A stretch of DNA of 64,000 bases from an uncultured Pantoea sp. (lineage in GTDB: Bacteria; Pseudomonadota; Gammaproteobacteria; Enterobacterales; Enterobacteriaceae), in assembly GCA_913775175.1 (NCBI GenBank), contig CAJYKU010000030.1:21983-85982 (forward strand). The letters are read 5' to 3'. Within the stretch, counting starts at the first letter, position 1. The number at the start of each line of letters is the position of its first letter. The translations under genes and the position numbers were made by a program. The notes under the pieces are model-generated. The model did no database searches. It was not told the origin of the DNA and saw nothing but the letters and a program-made list of their open reading frames with translations. Shown here in pieces: positions 10,039 through 19,692 of this stretch.

Positions 10039-11298
10039 TTATCCGGCGGAAAGCGCTGCTTCCCTGACCAGTCTTGGCGTAATAAAGATAACCAGCTCCC
10101 GCTTTTTCTGCTCGTGCAGTTGCTGACGAAACAGCGCCCCCAGAAGTGGGATCTCACCTAACCAGGGCACCTGCTTAGCGCTTTGTGTGCGCTGCTGCTG
10201 AAAAATGCCGCCCAGTGCCAGCGTCTCGCCATCGCGCAGCGTGACCTGGGTTTCAATCTCTTGCTTATCAATGCTCAGTACCTGATTCTCGCCCAGCGTT
10301 AACGTACGGCCCGGCATGTTCTGACTCAGCCGGATACGCAGCTGGATCCGTCCATTGCCCAGCACTACCGGTGTCACCTCCATGCCCAGTACAGCCTCTT
10401 TAAACTCAATCGCCGTCGCGCCACTATTACCCGATTTCACCTCATAGGGAATTTCAGTGCCCTGCTTGATTGTGGCGGTCTGCTGATGCGCAGTGAAGAG
10501 GCGCGGACTGGCGATGATCTCGATCTGATTCTCCTGTTCCAGCGCACTCAGCTCCAGATCCAGCAATTCGCCACTCATTTTTGCCAGCGTGACACCAGCG
10601 CGCAGTGCGGGAGAGCTTACCGCCAGCGGGATCTCCAGCTGCGGAGCACGCAGCGTTGCTGCCACGGCATCAGCAGGAGAGAGCTGCCAGCTGACGCCAA
10701 GTTCGCGCAGATGCTCTTCATTAAGCGTCACGATGTGTGCCAGTAGCTCAACCTGTTCAAGCGGGCGATCCAGCGCGTTGATCCAGCGTAGAGTACGGCT
10801 CAGCGCCAGCGCGGTATCACGTAACAGCAGCGCATTGGTCCGTTTATCCACCGTGACGCTGCCGCGCGGTGTCAGTAAAGTACGCTCCGCCTGCAGACTA
10901 CGGTAAATCTCGCTGGCGCTGGCATAGTGCAGTGTGACGCGCCGCTGCTCCAGCGGCAGCTCAGCACGCATCGTTTCACGTTGCTGTTGTGCCTGCTGCG
11001 CCTGTTGCTGCTGCCAGCCTGGCGGATAGACCAGCAGTACGCCCTCCTCCTCTGTTATCACCAGACCGGTCAGCCGCGAGATAAGATCCCGTGCCCGTGC
11101 CGCGCTCACCTTTTCCAGACGCAGTGAGAGCTTCCCCTCGACGCCAGGTGCAATCAACAGGTTAGTCTGCTGATAATCTGCCAGTGCCTGCAGGATGCGC
11201 GCCACAGGCGCATCATCAAAAATCAGGCTCAGGTTGGGCTGCTCTGCCAGTAGCGGTGGACTGAGCAGCGCGCCCAGCAGTATGCCGATCCGTTTCAT
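10039..11298 (-). CDS. hofQ: Secretin-like DNA-utilisation protein HofQ
   Basis: Outer-membrane secretin of the PilQ/GspD family, required in E. coli for using DNA as a nutrient. 419 residues from the ATG at 11298, with a signal peptide (MKRIGILLGALLSPPLLAEQ), an N-terminal secretin/TonB-short domain, then the secretin pore with KQGTEIPYEV, VTPVVLGNGRIQLRI and the C-terminal LGEIPLLGALFR and ELVIFITPRLV signatures. Last gene of hofMNOPQ; its first 83 bases overlap the end of hofP in another frame, as in E. coli. Confidence 0.93.
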   Translation of the reverse strand: MKRIGILLGALLSPPLLAEQPNLSLIFDDAPVARILQALADYQQTNLLIAPGVEGKLSLRLEKVSAARARDLISRLTGLVITEEEGVLLVYPPGWQQQQAQQAQQQRETMRAELPLEQRRVTLHYASASEIYRSLQAERTLLTPRGSVTVDKRTNALLLRDTALALSRTLRWINALDRPLEQVELLAHIVTLNEEHLRELGVSWQLSPADAVAATLRAPQLEIPLAVSSPALRAGVTLAKMSGELLDLELSALEQENQIEIIASPRLFTAHQQTATIKQGTEIPYEVKSGNSGATAIEFKEAVLGMEVTPVVLGNGRIQLRIRLSQNMPGRTLTLGENQVLSIDKQEIETQVTLRDGETLALGGIFQQQRTQSAKQVPWLGEIPLLGALFRQQLHEQKKRELVIFITPRLVREAALSAG

Positions 11299-11626
11299 AA
11301 AATCCCTCTCTGATGACCCAGACGATCCGCTGTTGCGCACAGCGCTGATTGGCTATCAGTACCAGCGCATAAGGTGTAATTTTTGCTACCTGCCAGGGCG
11401 TAGACGGAAATGCCATGCCGGTTTTCAGCCGATGACTTTTCCCCTCAGGCGATAAAAGCCACGCGGTAAAATGGGGTGCGCTGCCGACAATACCCTGCAG
11501 ATACCAGTGTTGCGGTGCCGCCACTCTGCTGTCGCAGTGACTCCCCTCCGGTGGAGAGAAAGGATCGCGAGCCAGTCCGCTACCCTGCCAGAGCAGCAGC
11601 CAGAGCAGAACGCTACTTCGCATCAT
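11216..11626 (-). CDS. hofP: DNA-utilisation protein HofP
   Basis: PilP-like small exported protein, about 136 residues from the ATG at 11626; a second ATG follows directly at 11623. It has an N-terminal hydrophobic signal (SSVLLWLLLWQGSGLARD) then RDPFSPPEG, the same RDPFxPPE signature as E. coli HofP, then a short beta-rich domain. It overlaps hofO upstream by 14 bases and hofQ downstream by 83. The C-terminal tail is read from DNA that also encodes the HofQ signal peptide. Confidence 0.82.
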   Translation of the reverse strand: MMRSSVLLWLLLWQGSGLARDPFSPPEGSHCDSRVAAPQHWYLQGIVGSAPHFTAWLLSPEGKSHRLKTGMAFPSTPWQVAKITPYALVLIANQRCAQQRIVWVIREGFYETDRHTAGRAAQSTATGRAAQPEPDF

Positions 11627-12101
11627 CGTGCGCAAGCCATAGCTGTGCTATCAGGATGTGCTGACCGCTGCGCAGAGAAAAGCGCTGCGGCACAGGCTGT
11701 GCGCTGGCTGCAAGTTCGGTAAACAGCGGCACAAATTCACGCCAGGAGAGATGCAGTATCAACTCTGGTGGCTGACTCTGCGGCTGCCAGCTCTCAAGCT
11801 GGGGGCCGCGCGCAGTAAGCAACCGATTAATTTCTGCTGGCAAAGGCGCGCTTAGCGGCCGGGACTGCAGTGCAGCGATATCACGCTGTAACTCAGCAAC
11901 AGAGGGATGCATTGTTTGTCGCAATTGTCGCTGCTGCAGCTGTAGTTCAGCCAGCTGCGCCTGATGCTGAACCAGCATCTGCTGCTGAGGCCGCAGTAAT
12001 ACCAGCCACAGAAGCAGCAACAAACTGCCCGCAAGCATTAAACAGAAACCAACGCGCCAGATCACAGGCCACATCAAATAGCGCTCTGTAAGTTCACTCA
12101 T
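11613..12101 (-). CDS. hofO: DNA-utilisation protein HofO
   Basis: PilO-like inner-membrane protein of 162 residues from the ATG at 12101, preceded by AGGAG at 7-base spacing. One membrane segment at about residues 17-36 (GFCLMLAGSLLLLLWLVLL) is followed by a Gln/Leu-rich coiled coil (QHQAQLAELQLQQRQLRQ) and a periplasmic domain. It overlaps hofN by 8 bases. Assigned mainly on operon position and PilO-like architecture. Confidence 0.82.
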   Translation of the reverse strand: MSELTERYLMWPVIWRVGFCLMLAGSLLLLLWLVLLRPQQQMLVQHQAQLAELQLQQRQLRQTMHPSVAELQRDIAALQSRPLSAPLPAEINRLLTARGPQLESWQPQSQPPELILHLSWREFVPLFTELAASAQPVPQRFSLRSGQHILIAQLWLAHDDAK

Positions 12102-12636
12102 CAGGCAGCTCCTGTATTCGCATCCGTAATGTAAAGCGATATCTGCCACCCGGCTCTCGTATCACAGCACCCTGCCTGACCGTGGCAAACAGCGGCTCCC
12201 GCAGCAGTTTCTGGCGCAGTTTATCTATGGCACCCATGCTCTCTGACCATCCCTCCATCAGCATGGTTTGCTGCTGGCGTTCAATACGCGCCAGCCATAG
12301 CGTATCCGGCAGCAAAGCGGGTAGCTGTTGCCAGAAGCGATGCCACTGCTGAAACTGCTGCGCTATCCGCTGACGCTGGCGCTGCGCATTATGCAGTGCA
12401 TCGCGTTCAGTGCGCAGCGACCGCTGCTGCTTCTGCAACTGCTGCAGCTGCAGCAACTGCTGCCGGGCATGCTGTACGGCTCTGCCAGCCTGAAATAGCT
12501 GCTGTTCACTGCGCCATATCAGCATCATGGCGCTGAGCAGCACCAGCGTAATAATGATGCTCAGTAGCAGTCGTGTTTGCCGCCGCCGCTGTTGCAGACG
12601 TCGCTCTCGCCAGGGCAGCAGATTAACCATCAGCAT
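12094..12636 (-). CDS. hofN: DNA-utilisation protein HofN (PilN-like)
   Basis: PilN-family bitopic protein, about 180 residues. The cytoplasmic motif NLLPWRERR is the PilN signature that contacts PilM. A membrane segment follows at about residues 25-43 and then a long Gln-rich coiled coil. Start choice: the ATG at 12636 has the best spacing from AGGA; a GTG at 12639 and an ATG at 12630 are alternatives. Directly coupled to hofM. Confidence 0.83.
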   Translation of the reverse strand: MLMVNLLPWRERRLQQRRRQTRLLLSIIITLVLLSAMMLIWRSEQQLFQAGRAVQHARQQLLQLQQLQKQQRSLRTERDALHNAQRQRQRIAQQFQQWHRFWQQLPALLPDTLWLARIERQQQTMLMEGWSESMGAIDKLRQKLLREPLFATVRQGAVIREPGGRYRFTLRMRIQELPDE

Positions 12637-13445
12637 CACTTATCCTCAGGACGCAGCGCCAGTCCCAGAGCCAGAGCAAAGTCACCATCACTGGGCGGCA
12701 GCGGCGGTTGCAGGTAGTGCAATAGCGACAGTGGCTTGCATGGCTTCGCCTGTAGCGTCTCAAGCAGCGCTGATGACGTGCAGAGGCGCTGGTCTGCCTG
12801 AGGAAAAAGCTGCTCCAGCTCCGCCTGATTAAGCTCTCCGGCAACCGCACCAGAGAGCATTATGCTGTCGTTAAGCACCCAGAACCAGTGTTCGCCAGCC
12901 GGATGAATCAGTAAGGTCTGCGGCGGAAGTGGCAGGCGCAGTGCAATCTGGGTTAATGCCAGCGTGCTGAGTTCAAATACATCAGGCTGCAATCCGGCCT
13001 GCTGTAACGGCGTCAGCCATTGCGCCACGCTATCGCGGCGTGCAGCAGTAACCTGCAGCGTGTTATCCGCGGCGCTGGAGTGGTAATCGAAGGCCAGCGC
13101 CGCAGCATCAACCGGAAAGAGACGCCGGGCTGAGGCGGTGACGTAGCGATTCAGTGCCGGTTCACGCAGTGTGGTCTGCGGCAGCGGTAAAGTGCGCTGC
13201 AGCACTAGTTGCGGAGGCAACCCTACACGCAGCGAGAACTGTTTAGGTAGCTGCTGCCGCCAGCGCCTTAACATCTCTTGTAACAGCAGCGAGCTTTGCA
13301 ACAGGCCGTTGCGTAACGTATCGTGCGGCAGCGATTGCTGCCACCAGTGGCGTAGCTGCCAGCCATGACGGCGGCGTTCAATCGCCAGAGCACAAATATG
13401 CCCGCTCTGAATATCCAGTCCAACTTGCCAGCGCTGAAAAGCCAT
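12636..13445 (-). CDS. hofM: DNA-utilisation protein HofM (PilM-like)
   Basis: PilM-like actin-fold cytoplasmic protein of 269 residues, starting MAFQRWQVGLDIQSGHICALAIER, a phosphate-1-like GLDIxSG strand. First gene of hofMNOPQ, divergent from mrcA with a 153-base spacer. Its E. coli homologue is needed for growth on DNA as carbon source. I see no hofBC pilin or ATPase genes here. Confidence 0.85.
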   Translation of the reverse strand: MAFQRWQVGLDIQSGHICALAIERRRHGWQLRHWWQQSLPHDTLRNGLLQSSLLLQEMLRRWRQQLPKQFSLRVGLPPQLVLQRTLPLPQTTLREPALNRYVTASARRLFPVDAAALAFDYHSSAADNTLQVTAARRDSVAQWLTPLQQAGLQPDVFELSTLALTQIALRLPLPPQTLLIHPAGEHWFWVLNDSIMLSGAVAGELNQAELEQLFPQADQRLCTSSALLETLQAKPCKPLSLLHYLQPPLPPSDGDFALALGLALRPEDK

Positions 13446-13598
13446 AGGCGCAATCTCCTTATTATTAAAGGGAGACGCTAAACCCGACTATGCTAGATGG
13501 CAGGCAGGTGACGGGTATATCAAAGCGTCAGGCTTGCCTTTATACTACCGCGCGATTGTTTATAAACTGCCCAAACGCCAACAGATGGGAATTTTCAG

Positions 13599-16148
13599 GT
13601 GAAGTTCGTAAAGTATTTATTAATTCTGGCAGTGTGTTGCATTTTGCTGGGAGCCGGCACGGTATATGGCTTGTACAAATATATTGAGCCGCAGCTGCCC
13701 GATGTAAACACATTGAAAGATGTGCGTTTGCAGACTCCAATGCAGGTCTACAGCGCCGATGGCGAATTAATCGCCCAGTATGGGGAGAAGCGCCGTGTAC
13801 CGCTGACCCTGAAGCAGATGCCTCCTGAGCTGATCAAAGCCTTTATCGCTACTGAAGATAGCCGCTTTTATGAGCATCATGGCGTTGACCCGGTAGGGAT
13901 TTTCCGGGCAGCCAGTATCGCACTGATGTCAGGCCACGCCTCTCAGGGAGCCAGTACGATTACTCAACAGCTGGCGCGTAACTTCTTTCTGAGTCCTGAG
14001 CGCACGCTGATGCGTAAAATCAAGGAAGCGTTTCTGGCAATCCGTATCGAACAGCTGCTGAGTAAAGATGAGATCCTTGAGCTCTATCTCAACAAGATCT
14101 ATCTCGGCTATCGTGCCTATGGCGTGGGTGCTGCAGCTCAGGTCTATTTTGGTAAATCGGTAGACCAGCTGTCGCTGAGTGAAATGGCGATGATCGCCGG
14201 ATTGCCAAAAGCGCCCTCAACTTTTAACCCACTCTACTCACATAGCCGTGCGCTGGCGCGTCGCAACGTGGTTCTGGCGCGTATGCTGGATCAGAACGAC
14301 ATTACTCAGCAGCAGTATGATGAGGCACGTAACACGCCGCTTACCGCCAGCTATCATGGCCCGGAGATCGCCTTCTCTGCTCCCTACCTGAGTGAGATGG
14401 TGCGGCAGGAGATGGTGAAGCGCTACGGCGATCGTGCGTATGAGGATGGCTACAAAGTCTATACCACGGTTACCCGTCGTCTGCAGGAGGCGGCACAACA
14501 GGCAGTGCGCAACAATGTCATGGCCTATGACATGCGTCATGGCTATCGCGGTCCAGCCGATGTACTGTGGAAAACAGGCGAAGCGAGCTGGGATCAAACG
14601 CGTATCCTGAACAAATTGAAGACGCTGCCAGCCTATGGGCCACTGAATGCTGCCGTGGTCACCAGCGCCAGTGCGCAGGATGCCACCGCGCTGCTGAAAG
14701 ATGGCAGCACGGTTACGCTGAAACTGGCAGGCGTGCGCTGGGCGCGTCCTTACAAATCAGATACCCTGCAGGGCCCGACACCACGCAGCGTGACGCAGGT
14801 TCTGCAGAGCGGCCAGCAGATCTGGGTACGTAAAATGGGTGATGAGTGGTGGCTGGGCCAGGTACCGCTGGTTAATTCAGCGCTGGTTTCACTGAATCCG
14901 GAAGATGGTGCTGTACGTGCGCTGGTAGGCGGCTTTGACTTCAGTCAGAGCATGTTTAACCGTGCCACTCAGGCGCTGCGTCAGGTGGGGTCTAATATCA
15001 AGCCATTCCTCTACACCGCAGCGATGGATCGCGGCCTGACGCTGGCCTCCATCCTTAATGATGTACCCATTTCACGCTGGGATGCCGGTGCAGGCGCTGA
15101 CTGGCGGCCAAAAAACTCCCCGTCTACCTATGCAGGTCCGATTCGCTTACGCCAGGGATTAGGAGAGTCCAAGAACGTGGTGATGGTACGGGCAATGCGT
15201 GCTATGGGGGTCGACTACGCGGCAGAATATCTGCAACGCTTTGGTTTTCCGGCGCAGAATATTATTCACACAGAATCCCTGGCGCTGGGAGCGGCCTCCT
15301 TTACGCCAATGCAGGTCGCGCGCGGCTATGCGGTAATGGCCAATGGTGGCTTCCTGGTTGATCCATATTTTATCAGCCGTATTGAAAATGAGCAGGGCGA
15401 TAAGATTTATACAGCCACGCCGAAAATCGCCTGTCCGCAGTGCAACCTGCCAGTGCTCTATGGCGATACGAAAAAATCGGTGGCACTGAATGAAGAGAGC
15501 ATTGAGAACGTAGCGACGTCTGATGAGTCACAGAATCAGACAGTGCCGCAGCCAGCTCTGGAACAGGTTCCGGCGCAGCCGCAGCCCGCAGGCGATCTGC
15601 AGTATGCGCCACACGTCATCAACACGCCGCTCTCTTTCCTGATTAAAAGCGCGCTGAACTCTAATATCTTTGGCGAGCCAGGCTGGATGGGTACAGGCTG
15701 GCGTGCCGGACGCGATCTCAAGCGCAACGATATTGGTGGCAAAACCGGTACGACCAATAGCTCCAAAGATGCCTGGTTCTCTGGCTATGGCCCGGGCGTT
15801 GTGACCTCGGTATGGATCGGTTTTGATGATTCACGTGCGCTGGGCCGTTCGACGGTTTCCGGGGCAATTCCGGATCAAATCTCTGGTTATGAGGGCGGTG
15901 CTAAAAGTGCTCAGCCTGCATGGGACGACTACATGAAGTCAGCCCTCGACGGTGTGCCGGAACAACCGCTGACGCCGCCTGACGGCGTGGTAACAGTGAC
16001 CATTGACCGCTCAACCGGTAAACTGGCAAACGGCGGTGGCAATACACGTCAGGAATACTTTATTAACGGCACCCAGCCAACCGAGTATTCCACACATGAT
16101 GTCGGCACCACGATTATGGATAATGGTGAAAGCCACGAGCTGTTCTGA
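13599..16148 (+). CDS. mrcA: Penicillin-binding protein 1A
   Basis: Bifunctional class A PBP, a peptidoglycan glycosyltransferase and transpeptidase. 849 residues with a GTG start at 13599, the same start codon as E. coli mrcA. Membrane anchor at residues 5-25; GT51 domain with catalytic Glu86 in IATEDSRFYEHHG and QGASTITQQLARN; an OB-fold linker; transpeptidase domain with Ser465 in the GSNIKPF box, SKN, and KTG at Lys715 (GGKTGTTN). An ordinary terminator follows. Divergent from hofM as in enterics. Confidence 0.98.
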   Translation: MKFVKYLLILAVCCILLGAGTVYGLYKYIEPQLPDVNTLKDVRLQTPMQVYSADGELIAQYGEKRRVPLTLKQMPPELIKAFIATEDSRFYEHHGVDPVGIFRAASIALMSGHASQGASTITQQLARNFFLSPERTLMRKIKEAFLAIRIEQLLSKDEILELYLNKIYLGYRAYGVGAAAQVYFGKSVDQLSLSEMAMIAGLPKAPSTFNPLYSHSRALARRNVVLARMLDQNDITQQQYDEARNTPLTASYHGPEIAFSAPYLSEMVRQEMVKRYGDRAYEDGYKVYTTVTRRLQEAAQQAVRNNVMAYDMRHGYRGPADVLWKTGEASWDQTRILNKLKTLPAYGPLNAAVVTSASAQDATALLKDGSTVTLKLAGVRWARPYKSDTLQGPTPRSVTQVLQSGQQIWVRKMGDEWWLGQVPLVNSALVSLNPEDGAVRALVGGFDFSQSMFNRATQALRQVGSNIKPFLYTAAMDRGLTLASILNDVPISRWDAGAGADWRPKNSPSTYAGPIRLRQGLGESKNVVMVRAMRAMGVDYAAEYLQRFGFPAQNIIHTESLALGAASFTPMQVARGYAVMANGGFLVDPYFISRIENEQGDKIYTATPKIACPQCNLPVLYGDTKKSVALNEESIENVATSDESQNQTVPQPALEQVPAQPQPAGDLQYAPHVINTPLSFLIKSALNSNIFGEPGWMGTGWRAGRDLKRNDIGGKTGTTNSSKDAWFSGYGPGVVTSVWIGFDDSRALGRSTVSGAIPDQISGYEGGAKSAQPAWDDYMKSALDGVPEQPLTPPDGVVTVTIDRSTGKLANGGGNTRQEYFINGTQPTEYSTHDVGTTIMDNGESHELF

Positions 16149-16155
16149 CAAATAG

Positions 16156-16178
16156 AGGCGCCTCAGGGCGCCTTTTTT
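16156..16178 (+). terminator. mrcA terminator
   Basis: Seven-base stem AGGCGCC / GGCGCCT with TCAG loop, then six T, eight bases after the mrcA stop codon. Confidence 0.88.
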
Positions 16179-16323
16179 ATATCCGGGAGATGAGTGGTGT
16201 TACCAGCAGCAACGTTCTGTCACGGCATTGCCGCCTGACATCGTGTTGCCGCCGCATGATGGATTAAGCGGCTTAAGCCCGGCATCATCAGCGATATTGC
16301 TCGCCGTGACGCCAGAGTATTAC

Positions 16324-16890
16324 TTAATAATCCAGCCGTCCCTGCTTAACCAGCCATTCACGCACCATAAACAGCGCGCTAACATTGCGCGCTTCGCGAA
16401 AATCGGGCTCATCCAGCAGCGCCAGCAGATTATTCAGCGGCCAGCGGCGGATAACCAGCGGCTCAGGTTCATCCCCCTCCAGCTTCTCTTCATACAATCC
16501 TTCCGCAACCACAATATTCATCTTGCTGGAAAAATAGGCAGGAGCCATTGTCAGCTTACCAAGCGCTTCAAGCTGCGTGGCACCATAGCCCGCCTCCTCT
16601 TTGAGTTCACGATCGGCAGCTTCAAACGCGTTCTCACCGGGATCGATCAGGCCTTTCGGAAAGCCAAGCTCATAGCTTTCCAGGCCTACTGCGTACTCCT
16701 GAATCAGAATCAGCTCATCGCCGAGAATCGGCACAATCAGTACTGCCTCACGTCCGGAGGGCTTCATTCGCTCATAGAGACGGCGTGCACCATTGCTAAA
16801 AGCGAGGTCGACCGTTTCGATTGTAAACAGGCGGGAGCGAGCCACTGCTTCCACCTTGAGGATGTCAGGTTTTTTTAATGGAGTGGTCAT
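16324..16890 (-). CDS. nudE: ADP-sugar/ADP compounds hydrolase NudE
   Basis: Nudix hydrolase acting on Ap3A, ADP-ribose and NADH in E. coli. 188 residues. The Nudix box runs from GLIDPGENAFEAADR into ELKEEAGYG, matching Gx5Ex7REUxEExGU. It is convergent with mrcA and divergent from igaA, the usual enteric order. Confidence 0.95.
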   Translation of the reverse strand: MTTPLKKPDILKVEAVARSRLFTIETVDLAFSNGARRLYERMKPSGREAVLIVPILGDELILIQEYAVGLESYELGFPKGLIDPGENAFEAADRELKEEAGYGATQLEALGKLTMAPAYFSSKMNIVVAEGLYEEKLEGDEPEPLVIRRWPLNNLLALLDEPDFREARNVSALFMVREWLVKQGRLDY

Positions 16891-17276
16891 ATCAGCCTCA
16901 GACGTTACACAGCCTTGTGAAATGCGATAGCCTCAGCATACCTAAGCTACAGAAATTGTGCGACAGTCAACATGCGCTAAGCTGCCGTTGCAGAAACCAG
17001 CTGATGTTTTGCCGCAGGAGGCATCTGTTTTTTTAGCTGTAAGTCAATTACTACGAGAAAATTCAGAAAATGCCGATACTTAATTGAGACTTGTCTGGTT
17101 AACATCCTGACAGGGATTAATCTAATATTTTATAATCCAATGATTTAGCGCATTATTTTATCAGTGTTTGTTCTTGTCAGAACCTTGTCTGCTCGCCAGA
17201 ATTGACACATATTAAGATTTTCACCGGGAGTAAATTCGTAGCATGAAGGCAGTTTGTAAGCTGGAATGAGCAGAGC
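16891..17276. other. nudE-igaA divergent intergenic region
   Basis: 386 AT-rich bases between divergent genes. The igaA ribosome site is probably the weak GGAATGAG just upstream of 17277. I see no convincing open frame, repeat or strong -35/-10 pair. Confidence 0.5.
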
Positions 17277-19397
17277 ATGAGCAATTTTATTGTCATCCTG
17301 GCAGTGGTGCTGACTGGCTCATTATTAGCGGGCATCGGATATTGGTACGCTATGCGGCATCGCCCGCCGTTGGCGCGCCCGCTGCCGTTTGTCAGTCCGC
17401 CCTGCCGCAAACTCTCTGCTGATGAGCGCGCCGCCGCTGAAAACTATCTTGCTGCACTGGCTAAACGACATCCGCAACCGCGCACCCGCTCTGCCGCACC
17501 TGCGCTGACCGCAGACAGTACCAATGTCTATCCTGTTACTCGCTCAATTACCCGCTACGGCCTCTCAACTGACGATTTGCATAAATGGCGTTACTACCTG
17601 GATGAGGTAGAGGTTCATCTGCCACCCCTGTGGGAGCAGCATATTGCTGAAGAGAATTACGTTGAACTGATTCGCACGCAGACGCTACCGCTGGTTATCT
17701 CGCTGAATGGTCATTCGCTGGTTGACTATGCGATAGATCAACCTGCGCTACCGCCGCTGATACAGCCGGCAAGCGTCAACGCCTCAATTCGCAAAGCTGA
17801 AGGTGAGCAGGTTGAACTGTTGCGCATCCGTAAAGAGTCATATGAGGAGTATCAGCTCTCCCGACCTGATGGCACCCGCGAAGCGGTGGCCATTTGCTGT
17901 GCTTTTCTGCTGTTTTTTCTGGGACTGATATTGCCTGGCAGCGCGCTGCCCTGGATGGTGCTGCTCGGCTGTGCAACGATTTGCGTAAGTCTGTGGTTTC
18001 TTTATCGCTTGCCTGGTGAAAAAGGCCTGCGCGATATTCACTGTCTGCAGGGTGCCCCCAAGCGCTGGGGTCTGTTTGGGGAATCAAATCAGGAACAGAG
18101 CAATATTTCGCTGGGCATTATTGATCTGATCTACCCACCGCACTGGCAGCCTTATGTCACACACGATCTTGGCCAGACAACAGAAGTTGATATCTATCTC
18201 AACCGCCACGTAGTGCGTCAGGGGCGTTTTCTGTCACTGCAGGATGAAGTGCGTAACTTCCCTCTCAAACAGTGGCGTAAGAATCTGGTTCTGGCCTGTG
18301 GCTCACTGCTGGTACTGGCGATGCTATTTATCTGGATCCCACTTGGCATGCCACTTAAGCTGAGCCTTGCCTGGGTAAAAGGCACAGAAAGCATCAGGGT
18401 TGATAGCGTGGATAAACTAAGCGCGATGCCACTGCATATTGGTGACATTCTCAGAGTCAGCGGCAGCGGCATGTGTTCTGTGCCAGGCAATGACCAGAGT
18501 AGACGTAGTTACGCCTATACGCCGTTTGACTGCTCTGCAGTCTACTGGAACAAAGCAACGCCATTACCGCAACCGCAATCCGATATTATCGATAAAGCCG
18601 CAGCGCTGCTGGATACCACGCTGCGCCAGCTTCATCCGGAAACCAATACCGATCCCAAGCTTAATCCGCAGCTCGCCTCAGCGATTCAGAAGTCCGGAAT
18701 GATCTTACTGGATGATTTTTCTGAGCTGGTGCTTAAAACTCAGGATCTCTGCAGTCAGCCGCAGGATTGCGTACGCCTGAAAAACGCGCTGGTCAATCTG
18801 GGTAATGCCAAAGACTGGGACTCTCTGATCCAGCGTGCTGATTCTGGCAAACTCAGCGGTATGAATGTGCTGTTACGCCCCGTCAGTGCAGAAGCACTGG
18901 AAAACCTGGTCAGAACCGCGACGTCGACCTTTTTTTCCCGTGAAACCCACCGTGCGGCGGAAGCCCTGAACAGCCCGCCGCCAGGTGGATTTCTGATCGC
19001 CAGTGATGAGGGGCGTCAGCTGGTAACACAGCCGCAGCCACCCGTTTCATTGTTCGACCTGGATGCACCTGCGCAGTGGCGCGAGCTGCAGCGCATAGCC
19101 GGGATGTTACTGCATACGCCATTTACCGCCAGCGGCATCATTACCAGCATGTATACTGATGCCAACGGCACCCGTCATATTATGTTGCATAATGAACCCG
19201 ATGCGATGGCGCAGTGGCGCAATATCGGTGCCGTACTATTAATGCTGCTATTGATAGCCTCAGTGGCGACTAACGGTCTGCTGACGCTGCGCCGTATTCA
19301 CAGCAACCGGCTGCGCATGGCCGGAATTCAGCAATACTATGATAAATGCTTTAATCACAATCTCAGTACTATGCAGAGTGTGCGCTCGCTGTTCTGA
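17277..19397 (+). CDS. igaA: IgaA family inner-membrane regulator of the Rcs system
   Basis: IgaA/YrfF/MucM restrains the Rcs phosphorelay at the inner membrane through RcsD; the gene is essential in several enterics unless Rcs is lost. 706 residues. Membrane segments lie near residues 3-25 (FIVILAVVLTGSLLAGIGYWYA), about 203-245 (two), about 340-360, and near 645-665, bracketing cytoplasmic domains and the large periplasmic domain that senses RcsF. Next to nudE as in E. coli, but yrfG, which follows it there, is absent. Confidence 0.95.
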   Translation: MSNFIVILAVVLTGSLLAGIGYWYAMRHRPPLARPLPFVSPPCRKLSADERAAAENYLAALAKRHPQPRTRSAAPALTADSTNVYPVTRSITRYGLSTDDLHKWRYYLDEVEVHLPPLWEQHIAEENYVELIRTQTLPLVISLNGHSLVDYAIDQPALPPLIQPASVNASIRKAEGEQVELLRIRKESYEEYQLSRPDGTREAVAICCAFLLFFLGLILPGSALPWMVLLGCATICVSLWFLYRLPGEKGLRDIHCLQGAPKRWGLFGESNQEQSNISLGIIDLIYPPHWQPYVTHDLGQTTEVDIYLNRHVVRQGRFLSLQDEVRNFPLKQWRKNLVLACGSLLVLAMLFIWIPLGMPLKLSLAWVKGTESIRVDSVDKLSAMPLHIGDILRVSGSGMCSVPGNDQSRRSYAYTPFDCSAVYWNKATPLPQPQSDIIDKAAALLDTTLRQLHPETNTDPKLNPQLASAIQKSGMILLDDFSELVLKTQDLCSQPQDCVRLKNALVNLGNAKDWDSLIQRADSGKLSGMNVLLRPVSAEALENLVRTATSTFFSRETHRAAEALNSPPPGGFLIASDEGRQLVTQPQPPVSLFDLDAPAQWRELQRIAGMLLHTPFTASGIITSMYTDANGTRHIMLHNEPDAMAQWRNIGAVLLMLLLIASVATNGLLTLRRIHSNRLRMAGIQQYYDKCFNHNLSTMQSVRSLF

Positions 19398-19452
19398 GCC
19401 CCTGCCCTTTTATGCTACCCTGCCGCACGATTTTTGCTGCAACGGTCAGGCC

Positions 19453-19482
19453 CCGGTTATACGCTAAACTAAGCGTATCCGG
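19453..19482 (+). repeat. Inverted repeat downstream of igaA
   Basis: ATACGCT / AGCGTAT with a 6-base loop, extended by CCGG on each side with a 2-base bulge. No T-tract follows directly. It lies in the 295-base igaA-hslR gap where other enterics carry yrfG. Function unknown; an attenuator is possible. Confidence 0.4.
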
Positions 19483-19692
19483 TTCCGGGTCGCGCCTTGA
19501 ATTATGCGTTTATGCCCATATTTTTGGGTATACGGAAGAGAATCTGCCTCTGCAGGATGCCGTGACGCAGACCTGTTACTTTCCGGTATTGCAACACCAC
19601 AATCCATCCTGACAACCAAAAGCCACATCTGGCTGGCTACGGTTCTGTCGGACAACGACGGTGTTAAACACTGCGTGAAAGCAGGAGCCTCC

